Source: Anaerolineae bacterium UTCFX1 (lineage in GTDB: Bacteria; Chloroflexota; Anaerolineae; Anaerolineales; Villigracilaceae). From it: a stretch of DNA of 64,000 bases. Position 1 is the stretch's first letter. The number at the start of each line of letters is the position of its first letter. This document shows positions 23,803 through 30,360 of the stretch, piece by piece. Where the stretch lies: the NCBI GenBank assembly GCA_002050275.1, contig MWTB01000018.1, positions 1 through 64,000 on the forward strand. The letters run 5' to 3'. The translations under genes and the position numbers were made by a program. The notes below the pieces were generated by a model that saw nothing but the letters and a program-made list of their open reading frames with translations, did not search any database and was not told the DNA's origin.

Positions 23803-24450
23803 ATGAAATCCCCAGATGAAATTACAGCGCTTATAGCAGATGACCATCCACTCGTTCTTGAGGGAATTCGTTCCATTCTCGAAAAAGCCCCAGAAATAAG
23901 AATCGTAGGCGAAGCGCTGGACGGTGACGAGATCAAACCCATGATCGTCAAATTACGACCGCGCATTCTGTTGTTGAATCTGGTGATGCCAAACCTTAAC
24001 CCTATAGAACTGGGAAGATGGGTCCGAGAAAATTACCCTGACACCGCCACATTGATTCTCACCGGACATCGCCGCGACGCTTACTTGGCAGGTATGATAG
24101 ATGCAGGCGCGGCAGGGTACTTGGATAAAAATGTACAAGCTGAGCAATTGATCAATTCGATCCGACTTGCGGCTTCCGGGGCGAATCTTTTTGATGAAAA
24201 GCAAAAAATGCGAGCGCACACATGGCATGAGGATGTAGAGAAAAAATGGAATCGCTTGTCGGAGCGAGAAAAACAAGTTTTGCGGTTATTGGCAGAAGGG
24301 GCGAGCAACAAGGAGATTGCTTCGAAGTTGAACATCCGTATCAAAACACTGGATAAACATCTTGAAAAAATTTATAGGAAATTAGCAGTAGATTCGCGGC
24401 CCAAAGCGGTTTTGTGGGGAAAAGAAAATATGGGGGATTTTCCGTATTGA
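23803..24450 (+). CDS. LuxR-type response regulator without phospho-acceptor Asp (module B)
   Basis: The 215-residue protein has receiver and LuxR/GerE domains like its paralogue at 20334-20978. The acidic pair D13-D14 (I-A-D-D-H-P), the Thr in L-I-L-T-G-H and the Lys in L-D-K-N are present. The phospho-acceptor position is Asn59 (codon AAT at 23977-23979 in L-L-L-N-L-V-M-P), where Asp is expected. Normal phosphorylation by a kinase is therefore unlikely. Control may come through its level (the G-tract promoter) or another ligand. The helix-turn-helix is intact (L-S-E-R-E-K-Q-V-L-R-L-L and N-K-E-I-A-S-K-L-N-I-R-I-K-T). The start at 23803 has GGAG upstream; an earlier in-frame codon would translate the promoter. 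Confidence 0.85.
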   Translation: MKSPDEITALIADDHPLVLEGIRSILEKAPEIRIVGEALDGDEIKPMIVKLRPRILLLNLVMPNLNPIELGRWVRENYPDTATLILTGHRRDAYLAGMIDAGAAGYLDKNVQAEQLINSIRLAASGANLFDEKQKMRAHTWHEDVEKKWNRLSEREKQVLRLLAEGASNKEIASKLNIRIKTLDKHLEKIYRKLAVDSRPKAVLWGKENMGDFPY

Positions 24451-24667
24451 CCTTGGATATAAGAATTCCTATACTGAGGATCGAAACAACCAAAGCGCTC
24501 TGGTAGAAAAAGGCACAGACTTCTATACATGGAATAGAAATTTAAGCATGCCATAATTGTCATCTAACTGTCTTGCAAAGGAAGCGATTATTAGCGTACT
24601 CAATCAATACGGATTTCAGCGTGCAATTTCAAAAACAAATCTGTCAATCAATAAGAGGAATGAAAGA

Positions 24668-25528
24668 ATGAAAAAATTTTCGGATATATTGAAAGGAATA
24701 ACAGTTGGGTCATTAGCTGGTCTAATTGCCTTGATTGCTATTCACAGTGTTTCTGCATCATCTGATATTTCAGGCAAACTGGCTATCCCAGCCTTGCCAT
24801 CGAAGCCGTTAACTATTAATAGTTCAGTAGATGAAGTACTGGCACTAATGTTGGAGAGCGACCAGAAATGGAATTCTTTGATTGCTGCATATCAGCTATC
24901 CACAAGAGATCTTGTAACCAACGAAATCAATGTACAGAATCAATATTTTTGGTTAGATAAGAAAGGCGAATGGGCGCGAGTGGAAACAGATGGACCAGAC
25001 TCGGTGCTTTTTGTGAGAAACGCTGCCACAATAGCGTATGAAAAACGTAATCAGAAAGTTTATTTCCAGGTTCAGACACCAAGCACCTTTAAGTATGATG
25101 GCTTTAATCCTCGTGATTTAGTGACCAACGGAGGAGGGGCAGTTTATCTTCATCCCTATGGTAAAGTGTTGCCAACAGGCTACTACGATTTTATTTATCC
25201 CACTGGGATAGCCCAGTCAATGATACTTAATCAAGCAAAAGGTAAAGAAAACCTCCAAATCCTTGGCGAGGATGAAGTTGTTGGACGGAAAACGATTATT
25301 CTTTCCAGAATGTATAGGAACCATTTGCTGTGGGTAGACGTTGAAACTGGTGTAGTCCTGAGGGTCCAATATGTTGGAGAGGCAGATACATGGCAGGTTC
25401 AATTTGAAGCTATTAGCATAGAATACGATGTGAGGGTTGATGGCTCCATATTCCAGTTTGCTCCATCAAAAGGCGCCAAAAAGATAACATCAACAGAATT
25501 TTTCAAAACCAGTTTGGATAACCAATGA
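24668..25528 (+). CDS. Secreted RseB/LolA-like protein (module B)
   Basis: The 286-residue product begins M-K-K-F-S-D-I-L-K-G-I-T-V-G-S-L-A-G-L-I-A-L-I, with a signal-peptidase site likely after V-S-A. The mature part carries strands such as Q-Y-F-W-L-D-K-K-G-E-W-A-R and H-L-L-W-V-D-V-E-T-G-V-V-L-R, then F-E-A-I-S-I-E-Y-D. This resembles the middle of the module A lipoprotein (L-W-V-D-P-K-N-G-V-I-L-R ... V-E-A-I-E-Y-D) and the half-barrel of MucB/RseB and LolA. AGAGGA precedes the ATG. The gene overlaps the start region of the small secreted gene. The DNA here is AT-rich (19 G/C of 60 at 24661-24720). Role inferred: a sensor or carrier outside the membrane. Confidence 0.65.
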   Translation: MKKFSDILKGITVGSLAGLIALIAIHSVSASSDISGKLAIPALPSKPLTINSSVDEVLALMLESDQKWNSLIAAYQLSTRDLVTNEINVQNQYFWLDKKGEWARVETDGPDSVLFVRNAATIAYEKRNQKVYFQVQTPSTFKYDGFNPRDLVTNGGGAVYLHPYGKVLPTGYYDFIYPTGIAQSMILNQAKGKENLQILGEDEVVGRKTIILSRMYRNHLLWVDVETGVVLRVQYVGEADTWQVQFEAISIEYDVRVDGSIFQFAPSKGAKKITSTEFFKTSLDNQ

Positions 25529-25545
25529 TAATGAGGAACAAACAT

Positions 25546-26121
25546 ATGAACAGGACCTTTTTACTTTCAGGGATAATAAGCTTTGTTGTAGTATTAACAG
25601 CCATGCTTCCTGGTATTTCTTACGCCACGACGGGTACGTATAACTACGTTAATGAAAAGGATTCAACATATACTAGCCGGTCTGGTTCCTATACAAGTGT
25701 AACCACAACAGGGTATCCCTCCTCAAGCAAACATGCGTATCAATCAACAGAACGAACATTTACTGGGCCAAATAATACAATGCGATGGAAGTGCAAAACT
25801 TCCTATGCAACAGAATACAATTTCCATACATACATTGCAATTCCGTACAACTTAGGCGTTCTCGATGGTGGCTATAACTATACAGCCGTAAACACCAATC
25901 CTAGCGAGAATTTTACGACCCCTATTAATCAAGAAAATTATACTAATGACTGGGTATATATTGGCTGGACAAAAGGTAAGGGAGGATCAACGGGCTGTTA
26001 TGTAGATACCGATAATAAAGAGTTATATGGCGGTGGGCTTGATAGAGAGTTTTGGGTTGATCACATGAAATACTGGCCCAACACAAGCCCAACTCCTCCG
26101 GCATATACACATGGATGGTAA
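25546..26121 (+). CDS. Small secreted Ser/Thr/Tyr-rich protein (module B)
   Basis: The 191-residue product has signal peptide M-N-R-T-F-L-L-S-G-I-I-S-F-V-V-V-L and a cleavage site after S-Y-A. The mature chain is very rich in Tyr, Thr, Ser, Asn and Gly, with two Cys (in W-K-C-K-T and T-G-C-Y-V) that could form a disulfide. It ends P-A-Y-T-H-G-W. GAGG (25533-25536) lies nine bases before ATG 25546. An earlier ATG (25525) overlaps the previous stop, so coupling is likely, as in module A. It resembles the module A small protein over the first mature 30 residues. No family recognised; a surface or matrix protein is a guess. Confidence 0.6.
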   Translation: MNRTFLLSGIISFVVVLTAMLPGISYATTGTYNYVNEKDSTYTSRSGSYTSVTTTGYPSSSKHAYQSTERTFTGPNNTMRWKCKTSYATEYNFHTYIAIPYNLGVLDGGYNYTAVNTNPSENFTTPINQENYTNDWVYIGWTKGKGGSTGCYVDTDNKELYGGGLDREFWVDHMKYWPNTSPTPPAYTHGW

Positions 26122-26156
26122 AAATAGATAAATAAGCCAATCTGTTACAAGGTCAG

Positions 26157-26191
26157 GATGCAAAACCCTTGCAATTGTTTGGTTTTGCATC
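26157..26191 (+). terminator. Weak hairpin after the module B secreted gene
   Basis: GATGCAAAACC (26157-26167) pairs with GGTTTTGCATC (26181-26191), a perfect 11-bp stem with a 13-base loop. The T tract after it is poor, so it may be a processing or partial termination site. Confidence 0.4.
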
Positions 26192-26227
26192 TTGAATCTA
26201 TCATAGTGGTCAAAGAAAGTACACTAA

Positions 26228-27175
26228 ATGTTTTTTGAAAAAACAATAATCTCCTCTTTTATTTTAGTGATTTGTGCGCTTAATCTTGCGGGATGCTCAA
26301 TTTCAGGCGCATCAGCAAACCCGTCTGGTATTACCAAGCCTGGAGTTAAGTCTGCTGAGGCTGATACGCCAATACCAGTTTTATCAACGCCACCTGCGGT
26401 TGCTACTGTTCCATCTGAGATGGCAGGTTGTAAAACCGTTTATGATGTTGTGTTTTGCGTCCAGGAAGTTACACGAACTGAATCGGAAACGCAAGTGAAA
26501 CTTAAGATTTTGGTTGAAAGCAATATGGTCAGTGGCAGCGGAAATTCGTTTATTTTCCCTGATGATGAGCGCGGCCTTTATCCAGCGCTATTGGATGAAC
26601 AAGGACATTCATATTCATTGAAGGAAACAGCCGACAACTATTGGGCGGAATTCGATAATACGGAACGTGTTTACTTCCAAACACTTTACTTCGATGTTAT
26701 ACCAGCTGACTTGAAGAAAATTACAGTATCTTTGCCAATGGTGACTATTGATTCCCCTTCGCAGGCAAAAGGTTTTCAGCTTGACCTTGGGGTAAATCCC
26801 CAACCTGGGCAAGTGCTTGACTTGGATGTTACGATAACTATTGATGGACAAACTCTTCACTTTGTAAAAGCGGAGTTTGAAGGCGACGGTGTTAATTCTT
26901 TACGGGGTACATTTTATACAGACCCGTTAGATTTACCGGACGATATTTATTCCATGACTCCGTTGTTCATAGAACGAGAAAGAGACGTTATTTTTGGATC
27001 AAAATGGGGCATGAATGGTTTGCCTTTGCGGATATTTGCAGACCTTGTTATCCCATCAGGAAAATCATCTGGCTCAACTCAGAACACCTACATTTCGGGG
27101 GCGTTGAATTTAGATGTGGAGAGAATTACTTATTGGTATCGTGGTCCTTTTGAAATTACGATCCAGATTCCGTAA
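26228..27175 (+). CDS. Hypothetical lipoprotein (module B)
   Basis: The 315-residue product begins with a signal peptide ending L-N-L-A-G-C, a good lipobox, then a Ser/Pro/Thr-rich linker to about residue 65. The folded part has W-A-E-F-D-N-T-E-R-V-Y-F-Q-T-L-Y-F and a D-L-D-V-T-I-T-I-D-G pattern. This suggests tandem immunoglobulin-like beta domains such as those in extracytoplasmic regions of anti-sigma-factor-like proteins. I cannot name the family with certainty. It is the last gene of the plus-strand module and is followed by a good terminator. Confidence 0.6.
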   Translation: MFFEKTIISSFILVICALNLAGCSISGASANPSGITKPGVKSAEADTPIPVLSTPPAVATVPSEMAGCKTVYDVVFCVQEVTRTESETQVKLKILVESNMVSGSGNSFIFPDDERGLYPALLDEQGHSYSLKETADNYWAEFDNTERVYFQTLYFDVIPADLKKITVSLPMVTIDSPSQAKGFQLDLGVNPQPGQVLDLDVTITIDGQTLHFVKAEFEGDGVNSLRGTFYTDPLDLPDDIYSMTPLFIERERDVIFGSKWGMNGLPLRIFADLVIPSGKSSGSTQNTYISGALNLDVERITYWYRGPFEITIQIP

Positions 27176-27178
27176 CGA

Positions 27179-27214
27179 AACTGGCGACTCAATAGGTCGG
27201 TCGCCAGTTGTTTT
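27179..27214 (+). terminator. Intrinsic terminator of module B
   Basis: AACTGGCGAC (27179-27188) pairs perfectly with GTCGCCAGTT (27200-27209), followed by GTTTT. It lies between convergent genes. Confidence 0.8.
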
Positions 27215-28136
27215 AAACGCTGGAACTAAAGTTTTTCCACCGTGCATACACCGCCTGCGACAATAACCTCCCTGCGCTTTGCTCGCGCGTGACCAACTCT
27301 CCGCTTTCCACTTTCCCGCTAAACTCCTTCATCATATCATCCATGGCTTGGGCAATGTGAATTGCCGAGGCTCGCACTGCGTAAATCGTTGTCACAACAA
27401 ACAGCGGGTTATCACTCAAACACGCGCGGCACGCTTCGAGCAATGTTGGCAGTGATTTATACACTTCCCACACTTCGCCTTTCGGTCCGCGCCCGAACTT
27501 GGGCGGATCTAAAATGATCCCATCGTACTTCACGCCGCGCCGCGCTTCGCGTTGCACGAACTTCAACGCGTCATCCACGATCCAGCGGATGGGCGTGTCG
27601 CTCAACTCTGACAACTCCTGATTCTCCCGCGCCCAACTCACAGACTTCTTCGACGCGTCCACGTGAGTCACTTTCGCTCCAGCCGATGCGGCGGCGAGAG
27701 TGGCAAGACCCGTATACCCAAAAAGATTTAAAACATTTACATCTTTGCGTTCTTGGCGCGCTTCGCGGTTAATTAGATTAGCAAACCAATCCCAATGCGC
27801 CGCAACCTCAGGAAAGACTCCAAGATGCCGACCGGGAGTTGTCATCACTTTAAATGTGAGTCCGCTCTTTGAATGGGGGAGTGGATAATTCATCGTCCAA
27901 TGATCAGCCACTTTCTTTTTTAAGTCCCAATGTCCGCCGCTTTCCTCGCCCGTGGAAATGAAGACTGCATCTGCGTTTTTCCACTCGGATGTCAACGCAC
28001 GCTTCCACATTGCCTGCGACTCGGGACGCGCAAAAACATATTCGCCGAATCGTTCCAACTTCAACCCGTCGCCGCTGTCGAGCAGGGCGTAATCTTTCCA
28101 TCCAGCGACTTCAAGTAATGTGAATGACTTTTCCAA
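27213..28136 (-). CDS. RlmI-like class I SAM-dependent rRNA methyltransferase
   Basis: The 307-residue protein has G-V-F-P-E-V-A-A-H-W-D-W, then motif I V-L-N-L-F-G-Y-T-G-L-A-T-L-A-A-A, motif II V-T-H-V-D-A-S-K-K-S-V, and the catalytic-region motif I-L-D-P-P-K-F-G-R-G-P-K-G. This fits the Methyltrans_SAM (RlmI/RlmK-like) family that modifies cytosines in 23S rRNA; the target here is not proven. Between H-W-D-W-F-A-N-L-I and V-N-V-L-N-L the residues N-R-E-A-R-Q-E-R-K-D are encoded by a piece of the intergenic palindrome found at 21886, inserted in frame. Confidence 0.82.
   Translation of the reverse strand: MEKSFTLLEVAGWKDYALLDSGDGLKLERFGEYVFARPESQAMWKRALTSEWKNADAVFISTGEESGGHWDLKKKVADHWTMNYPLPHSKSGLTFKVMTTPGRHLGVFPEVAAHWDWFANLINREARQERKDVNVLNLFGYTGLATLAAASAGAKVTHVDASKKSVSWARENQELSELSDTPIRWIVDDALKFVQREARRGVKYDGIILDPPKFGRGPKGEVWEVYKSLPTLLEACRACLSDNPLFVVTTIYAVRASAIHIAQAMDDMMKEFSGKVESGELVTREQSAGRLLSQAVYARWKNFSSSV
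27741..27770 (-). repeat. Intragenic repeat fragment inside the methyltransferase gene
   Basis: The reverse complement of these 30 bases matches 21886-21915 at 28 of 30 positions. It is read in frame as part of the linker before motif I. Confidence 0.8.
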
Positions 28137-28281
28137 TTTTCCAATCCTCCAGAGTTACACATAATACGATCTAACTAATTCTGTGAGTTATTTTCTCATA
28201 TCTTGCTGCCAGTTGCTGGTTATCGCTCTCTAAACGGCTTGAATAAACGGTAAAGCGGGTGACAGAAATGCGTTAAAAACC

Positions 28282-28309
28282 TTGATTTTTCCCTCGAAAG
28301 GCGTATAAT
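28282..28309 (+). promoter_or_regulatory. Promoter of the mraZ-dcw cluster
   Basis: TTGATT (28282-28287), 16-base spacer, TATAAT (28304-28309). It is the only strong promoter found upstream of the cluster. Confidence 0.75.
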
Positions 28310-28310
28310 A

Positions 28311-28340
28311 TGGTACAAAGTGGTAAGAAGTGGTAAGGGC
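28311..28340 (+). promoter_or_regulatory. Candidate MraZ operator: three TGGTA boxes every 10 bp
   Basis: TGGTACAAAG, TGGTAAGAAG and TGGTAAGGGC follow each other directly at 28311, 28321 and 28331. MraZ is known to repress its own operon by binding direct repeats of a TGGG-type pentamer spaced by one helical turn. The boxes begin one base after the -10 hexamer, where bound protein would block RNA polymerase. Confidence 0.7.
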
Positions 28341-28385
28341 GCCGGCATCCCCGGCGCTCGCCAATTAAAAGGATAAATAGCACAA

Positions 28386-28835
28386 ATGTTCTTAGGTCAG
28401 TTCTATCACAATCTCGATGATAAAGGGCGCTTGATGATTCCTGCGCGCTATCGCGATTTGTTAGCGGCTGGCGCCTTCATCACGCAAGGATTCGACAAAT
28501 GCCTGATGGTGATGACCGATGCGTACTTCAAAGAAGTGTACGAGCGCATCAACAATATGAACATGGCGGATGCATCCGCTCGCATGTTGCGCCGACTCAT
28601 CCTCTCGAACGCGTACCCAGTGGAAGTGGATAAAGTCGGGCGCATCCTTGTCCCGCAAAACCTGCGCGAGTTTCTCGGCATCACTAGCGGCGAACTCACG
28701 GTGGCGGGGCAGGGCGATTACTTTGAAGTGTGGACTCCTGTCGATTGGAAAACACAGATGGACAAATTGCAGGATGTCGAAGCGAATGAACAACGCTTCT
28801 CCACGCTCGATCTTTCAAAGAACAATTCGGTGTAG
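28386..28835 (+). CDS. mraZ: Transcriptional regulator MraZ
   Basis: The 149-residue protein has two SpoVT/AbrB-like repeats: M-F-L-G-Q-F-Y-H-N-L-D-D-K-G-R-L-M-I-P-A-R-Y-R at the start and P-V-E-V-D-K-V-G-R-I-L-V-P-Q-N-L-R in the second half, each with the D-x-K/V-G-R core. MraZ forms a ring that binds the repeats in front of its own gene and tunes the dcw operon. It is the first gene of the cluster, 46 bases after the operator. Its stop overlaps a palindromic element. Confidence 0.96.
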   Translation: MFLGQFYHNLDDKGRLMIPARYRDLLAAGAFITQGFDKCLMVMTDAYFKEVYERINNMNMADASARMLRRLILSNAYPVEVDKVGRILVPQNLREFLGITSGELTVAGQGDYFEVWTPVDWKTQMDKLQDVEANEQRFSTLDLSKNNSV

Positions 28836-28892
28836 GGGCGGACCGATGTGTCCGCCCTGATGGCAAAAGGCAGACACGCAGATCTGCCCTAC
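28832..28892. repeat. Two-hairpin palindromic element between mraZ and rsmH
   Basis: The outer arms GTAGGG (28832-28837) and CCCTAC (28887-28892) enclose two small hairpins: GGGCGGAC/GTCCGCCC (28836-28857) and GGCAGA/TCTGCC (28869-28888). The first arm overlaps the mraZ stop codon. It ends 8 bases before the rsmH start and removes any ordinary ribosome binding site there. Confidence 0.75.
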
Positions 28893-28899
28893 GTGTCAC

Positions 28900-29814
28900 A
28901 TGATGCACAAACCTGTACTTTACCAAGAGATTATACACGCGTTGCAACCTCGTCGCGGAGGGCGCTATGTGGACGGGACACTCGGCGCGGGCGGTCACGC
29001 TCGCGGAATTTTGGAGGCGTCTGCGCCAGATGGGCAACTGCTGGGTCTCGATGTAGATCCGCAGGCGTTGGCGATCGCTCGTGAGACCTTGGCTCCTTAC
29101 GAACATCGCATCCATCTGGCGCAAGCCTCCCACACGACTCTCTCGGCGCAGTTGAAGACTCTCCAATGGGATTCGGTGGACGGTATCGTCCTCGACCTCG
29201 GCGCATCCTCCATGCAATTCGATACGCCCGAGCGCGGCTTCTCGTTTCAATATGACGCTCCGCTCGACATGCGATTTGGTCCGCAAGCGTTGCAGTCCGC
29301 GGCAGACATCGTCAACACCTATTCCGAAAGCGAGCTTGCGGATGTGCTGTACGAATACGGCGAGGAACGCGACTCTCGCAAACTCGCGCGGGCCATCGTC
29401 AAAGCCAGACCGCTTCACACGACGGGCGAGCTGGTCGCAGTCATTGAGGCAGTTTCCCCCCGTCGAGGGAATCGTGTCCACCCCGCGACGCGAACCTTCC
29501 AAGCGTTGCGAATCGCGGTGAACGACGAGTTGGCATCGGCGGCGAAAACGCTGCCACAAGCCGTAACCAGCCTCCACGTCGGAGGCAGACTCGCAGTGAT
29601 CTCCTTCCACTCGTTGGAAGATCGGATCGTCAAAGATTTTTTTAGAGAACAAAGCAAAGACTTGGTCAATCCGCCTTACGAAAAGTTGTACGAGGTAGAA
29701 CGCAAGGCGACGATCAAAGAGGTAAACCGAAAACCGATCTTGCCCTCGGAAGAAGAAACGAAAAACAATCCGAGAGCCCGCAGCGCGAAACTTCGCGTTG
29801 CACAAAAATTGTAA
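28900..29814 (+). CDS. rsmH: 16S rRNA (cytosine-1402-N4)-methyltransferase RsmH
   Basis: The 304-residue enzyme (formerly MraW) methylates C1402 in the ribosomal P site. It has M-H-K-P-V-L-Y-Q-E at the start, the SAM loop V-D-G-T-L-G-A-G-G-H-A, L-G-L-D-V-D-P-Q-A, I-V-L-D-L-G-A-S-S-M-Q and the tail S-F-H-S-L-E-D-R-I-V-K-x-F-F. Start ATG 28900 or 28903. No clear Shine-Dalgarno is seen because the palindromic element abuts the gene. Confidence 0.96.
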   Translation: MMHKPVLYQEIIHALQPRRGGRYVDGTLGAGGHARGILEASAPDGQLLGLDVDPQALAIARETLAPYEHRIHLAQASHTTLSAQLKTLQWDSVDGIVLDLGASSMQFDTPERGFSFQYDAPLDMRFGPQALQSAADIVNTYSESELADVLYEYGEERDSRKLARAIVKARPLHTTGELVAVIEAVSPRRGNRVHPATRTFQALRIAVNDELASAAKTLPQAVTSLHVGGRLAVISFHSLEDRIVKDFFREQSKDLVNPPYEKLYEVERKATIKEVNRKPILPSEEETKNNPRARSAKLRVAQKL

Positions 29815-29815
29815 A

Positions 29816-29868
29816 GCCGACTTCAGTCGGCAGTATTCATAGACACTGTATTGCCGGCTGAAGTCGGC
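29816..29868. repeat. Palindromic element between rsmH and ftsL
   Basis: GCCGACTTCAGTCGGCA (29816-29832) and TGCCGGCTGAAGTCGGC (29852-29868) are inverted complements at 16 of 17 positions. Each arm is itself palindromic. Confidence 0.8.
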
Positions 29869-29890
29869 GGTACGCGACCAATCGCCCTAA

Positions 29891-29906
29891 TATAAAGGTC
29901 GTTATG
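29891..29906 (+). promoter_or_regulatory. -10 box seven bases before ftsL (internal, leaderless start)
   Basis: TATAAA (29891-29896), seven bases, then ATG at 29904; no Shine-Dalgarno. This could give ftsL and the following genes a promoter independent of mraZ. Confidence 0.45.
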
Positions 29907-30359
29907 CAAGTAACACAGATCATCCATGCTTATAAACAAGCCCCGTGGCGCGTTCAGCGCCAATATACGGGCGCGTTTTTGCTTATCGTGATCGGCATTG
30001 CAATGATTGCAGCGCTGTATCTCATGGTCTCTGCGCGCGCGGCGATTACTGGACGCGAGATTCAAAGCCTGCGGGATGAAATTATCGTGACTCGGCGCAT
30101 CAATGCCGACCTTGAAGCGCGGATCGGCGATTTGACCTCGACTAGCGCGATGCAACAGCGCGCGCGCCAGCTGAATTACCGTCCGGTGCTGCCGGGCGAA
30201 TTGGAGTATTTGGCGGTGCCGAACTTTTTCGTCCCTGAGCCGGCGATTCTTCTCGCGGCGCAGGATACGACTGAGTTTGAACGCATCGTTCCGCCGGAGT
30301 ACACGCAATCGTTGATCGAATGGTTTGACGAACGCATTCGCTTGGGAGGCGCGCAGTAA
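29904..30359 (+). CDS. ftsL: FtsL-like cell division protein
   Basis: The 151-residue bitopic protein has a cytosolic N-terminus, one membrane helix (about 22-45) and an extracytoplasmic coiled-coil (I-T-G-R-E-I-Q-S-L-R-D-E-I-I-V-T-R-R-I-N-A-D-L-E). A region L-N-Y-R-P-V-L-P-G-E-L-E-Y-L follows, resembling the conserved R-x-L-G/Y segment of septum formation initiators. FtsL bridges FtsQ and the FtsW-FtsI synthase. Identification rests on topology and position between rsmH and ftsI. Confidence 0.75.
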   Translation: MQVTQIIHAYKQAPWRVQRQYTGAFLLIVIGIAMIAALYLMVSARAAITGREIQSLRDEIIVTRRINADLEARIGDLTSTSAMQQRARQLNYRPVLPGELEYLAVPNFFVPEPAILLAAQDTTEFERIVPPEYTQSLIEWFDERIRLGGAQ

Positions 30360-30360
30360 C

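Noticed and set aside
28696..29805. Long minus-strand open frame (369 codons) opposite rsmH
   Set aside because: It is the antisense shadow of a clear rsmH gene in GC-rich codons; the product is Arg-rich with no family features and no start signals.
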